From Pseudomonadota bacterium (GTDB taxonomy: Bacteria; Bdellovibrionota; Bacteriovoracia; Bacteriovoracales; Bacteriovoracaceae): a stretch of 5,997 nt of DNA. How positions within the stretch are numbered: position 1 is the stretch's first letter; each line of letters starts with the position of its first letter. The position numbers and the translations under genes are program-made. The DNA is taken from contig JAEYUK010000028.1 in the NCBI GenBank assembly GCA_023432655.1, positions 1 to 5,997 on the forward strand, read 5' to 3'. Positions 5,465-5,997 of the stretch are shown one piece after another. Under the pieces are notes generated by a model. It saw only the letters and a program-made list of their open reading frames with translations. It searched no databases and was not told the DNA's origin.

Positions 5465-5885
5465 AGAGCTCACTATATAGCGAGCGATAAAGATCATCAA
5501 TCATCTGATGATTAGGACCTGGAATTTGACCGGAATAAGGAGCACTTAAGTTATTGAAGTCGATCCGAAGCCATTGCCCTTTACCCTTCAGGGCTTCCTG
5601 ATCGGGGAAGAGAAAAACATTGAGTAAAATTAATCTCCCTGGAAGGGAATTAGTGTAGGTTCCCATAAACCTGCCGTCCTGTGGGTGGATAATGATCCCT
5701 ACTTCTTCCTCAACTTCTCTCAGTGCCGCCAGCAATGGTTCTTCATTCGGCTCAATTTTACCTCCCGGAAACTCTAAAAGCCCGTGATAGGGGCCATCGT
5801 CTTCACGAACCTGAGTCCAGACTTCCAGGATATTTCCTTCTATTTTCCGATAGAAAAGGGCCAATGCCACAGGCAGAAGCTTCAT
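5457..5885 (-). CDS. MutT-type Nudix hydrolase
   Basis: A 142-residue soluble enzyme, normal length for the family. The Nudix box GX5EX7REUXEEXGU is perfect at residues 42-64: G42, E48, R56-E57, E60-E61 and G63. These glutamates bind the Mg2+ needed to hydrolyse nucleoside diphosphate-X substrates. The preceding LEFPGGKIEP resembles the segment before the box in E. coli MutT, and an N-terminal VALALFYRK strand fits the fold. An 8-oxo-dGTPase clean-up role or hydrolysis of another nucleotide is possible; the box alone does not decide the substrate. The ATG overlaps the stop of the gene upstream (ATGA, 5882-5885), and its own TAG overlaps the start of the membrane protein by 8 bases, so it sits in the middle of a coupled operon. 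The Shine-Dalgarno is only a weak AGAAG-like purine run. Confidence 0.93.
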   Translation of the reverse strand: MKLLPVALALFYRKIEGNILEVWTQVREDDGPYHGLLEFPGGKIEPNEEPLLAALREVEEEVGIIIHPQDGRFMGTYTNSLPGRLILLNVFLFPDQEALKGKGQWLRIDFNNLSAPYSGQIPGPNHQMIDDLYRSLYSELYE

Positions 5886-5997
5886 AGAACTTCTTTCTTT
5901 TTCTTAATAAAACTAAAATCAATCTGCAAAATCTCGAAAACAAGACTGCCTACAAAAGGCGGCCACCAGGGCACATTACTTTCATTAATAAAGATAA
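5882..5997 (-). CDS. Unidentified protein, C-terminal 37 residues (cut by window edge)
   Basis: An open frame enters from the right edge and stops at TGA 5882-5884, overlapping the Nudix ATG in the classic ATGA arrangement. The other two minus-strand frames are closed early in this stretch, so this is the coding one. The visible end contains NVPWWPPF, then a hydrophobic run (FVGSLVFEILQIDFSFI) and a basic tail KKKKEVL. A hydrophobic segment followed by a lysine cluster suggests a membrane-associated C-terminus facing the cytoplasm, but the fragment is too short to name. Confidence 0.7.
   Translation of the reverse strand, partial: IFINESNVPWWPPFVGSLVFEILQIDFSFIKKKKEVL

Noticed and set aside
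5465..5500. Longer start for the membrane protein (ATG 5497 or TTG 5500)
   Set aside because: It would overlap the Nudix gene by over 40 bases with no ribosome-binding site; the 8-base overlap at 5464 fits the operon pattern. It is not fully excluded.

Overview
The window looks like ordinary chromosome of a free-living Gram-negative bacterium with moderate to low G+C. Genes are tightly packed with many small overlaps, and there is no sign of phage, transposon, CRISPR or tRNA/rRNA. The gene set (Bacillus-type leucine dehydrogenase, CorC-like CNNM/CBS protein, a small [2Fe-2S] ferredoxin beside a thioredoxin-reductase-like flavoprotein, several orphan membrane proteins) is compatible with the Bdellovibrio/Bacteriovorax group. 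That placement is an impression from protein style, not proven by the sequence.

Left part (1-1457): a partial minus-strand gene runs off the left edge. Its N-terminus fits the CsbD/YjbJ small stress-protein pattern. It has a perfect Shine-Dalgarno sequence and a well-formed sigma-54-type -24/-12 element. This element abuts the rho-independent terminator of the next gene, a complete leucine dehydrogenase also on the minus strand. A 109-bp divergent region then separates leucine dehydrogenase from a plus-strand [2Fe-2S] ferredoxin.

Middle part (1458-4238): the ferredoxin is the only plus-strand gene. Its 3' end overlaps by 8 bp the 3' end of a minus-strand thioredoxin-reductase-like flavoprotein. 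The flavoprotein keeps a CxxC pair but lacks the usual NADPH-phosphate motif. It lies 3 bp downstream of a CorC/HlyC-type membrane protein (CNNM + two CBS + CorC domains), so the two are probably co-transcribed. A strong extended -10 promoter lies about 100 bp upstream of the corC-like gene.

Right part (4239-5997): four minus-strand genes are chained by 4-8 bp overlaps. In order of transcription they are an unidentified gene cut by the right edge, a MutT-type Nudix hydrolase, an uncharacterised eight-helix membrane protein, and a small protein with two zinc-ribbon-like halves around a membrane hairpin. Read-through into the corC-like pair is possible because no terminator is visible between them.

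No clearly new multi-gene system is evident. The points most worth following up are the sigma-54-type promoter on the CsbD-like gene, the atypical TrxR-like flavoprotein/ferredoxin neighbours, and the two orphan membrane proteins.
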